Assembly: GCA_003235785.1 (NCBI GenBank)
Contig: QJYE01000494.1
Span: 1-5,416, forward strand
Direction: 5' to 3'
DNA length: 5,416 nucleotides
Source of the DNA: Nitrospirota bacterium
GTDB taxonomy: Bacteria > Nitrospirota > Nitrospiria > Nitrospirales > UBA8639
Shown piece by piece: positions 5,331 to 5,416 of this stretch (position 1 is the stretch's first letter; every line of letters starts with the position of its first letter). A program made the translations under genes and the position numbers. The notes beneath the pieces were generated by a model that ran no database searches, had not been told where the DNA came from, and saw nothing but the letters and a program-made list of their open reading frames with translations.

Positions 5331-5416
5331 TCCCCTTCCTCAATACCTTCTCGAGCCATAGGGACCGGCCTGCCCAATATCCGTATTCTTCGACCTCCAG
5401 GACCCTACCCAAAAAG
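5331..5416. other. Right-edge sequence without a supportable gene
   Basis: After the ybbP stop, two plus-strand frames stay open to the edge but have no ATG or GTG start. One minus-strand frame is also open, running back into ybbP. No terminator hairpin is visible in these 86 bases. Confidence 0.6.

Noticed and set aside
1..5416. Mobile element, CRISPR array, tRNA/rRNA, toxin-antitoxin or phage genes
   Set aside because: No terminal inverted repeats, transposase motifs, regular direct repeats, cloverleaf sequences or phage-type proteins were found on either strand.

Overview
The window is ordinary bacterial chromosome: dense genes, no mobile elements, no CRISPR, no RNA genes. Base composition looks balanced, roughly half GC by eye. 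The gene set (ChaN-type haem-binding protein, CDGSH iron-sulfur protein, TesA-type esterase, YbbA/YbbP ABC exporter) suggests a Gram-negative bacterium with a periplasm and lipoprotein processing. A marine Nitrospira-like lineage or a proteobacterium would fit, but the sequence alone does not settle the taxon.

Layout, left to right. The left edge holds the 3' end of a ChaN-family gene (1-308, +). It is followed after 46 bases by a small gene for a protein with two CDGSH iron-sulfur motifs (355-603, +); the two are probably co-transcribed. A 263-base intergenic region (604-866) has a candidate sigma-70 promoter, a 10-bp palindrome touching its -35 element and a hairpin in the presumed leader. 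It leads to a 52-residue secreted or membrane protein that I do not recognise (867-1025, +). A strong intrinsic terminator for this gene lies at 1071-1112, inside the 3' end of the convergent next gene.

That gene (1063-1932, -) encodes a TesA-like SGNH/GDSL lysophospholipase/thioesterase made as a lipoprotein. Divergent from it, with overlapping or nearly touching 5' ends, are the ATPase YbbA (1917-2654, +) and the large permease YbbP (2673-5330, +). The tesA <-> ybbA-ybbP arrangement is the same as in E. coli. The rest (5331-5416) holds no supportable gene.

How the genes may work together: YbbA and YbbP form an ABC system of the FtsX/LolCDE/MacB mechanotransmission type, and TesA is a periplasm-facing acyl hydrolase. 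The conserved neighbourhood suggests they act jointly on lipids or other hydrophobic esters at the inner membrane. The distinctive local feature is that TesA is tethered by a lipid anchor and a hydrophilic linker of about 40 residues instead of being free in the periplasm. The most likely undescribed element is the 52-residue protein with its own promoter and terminator.
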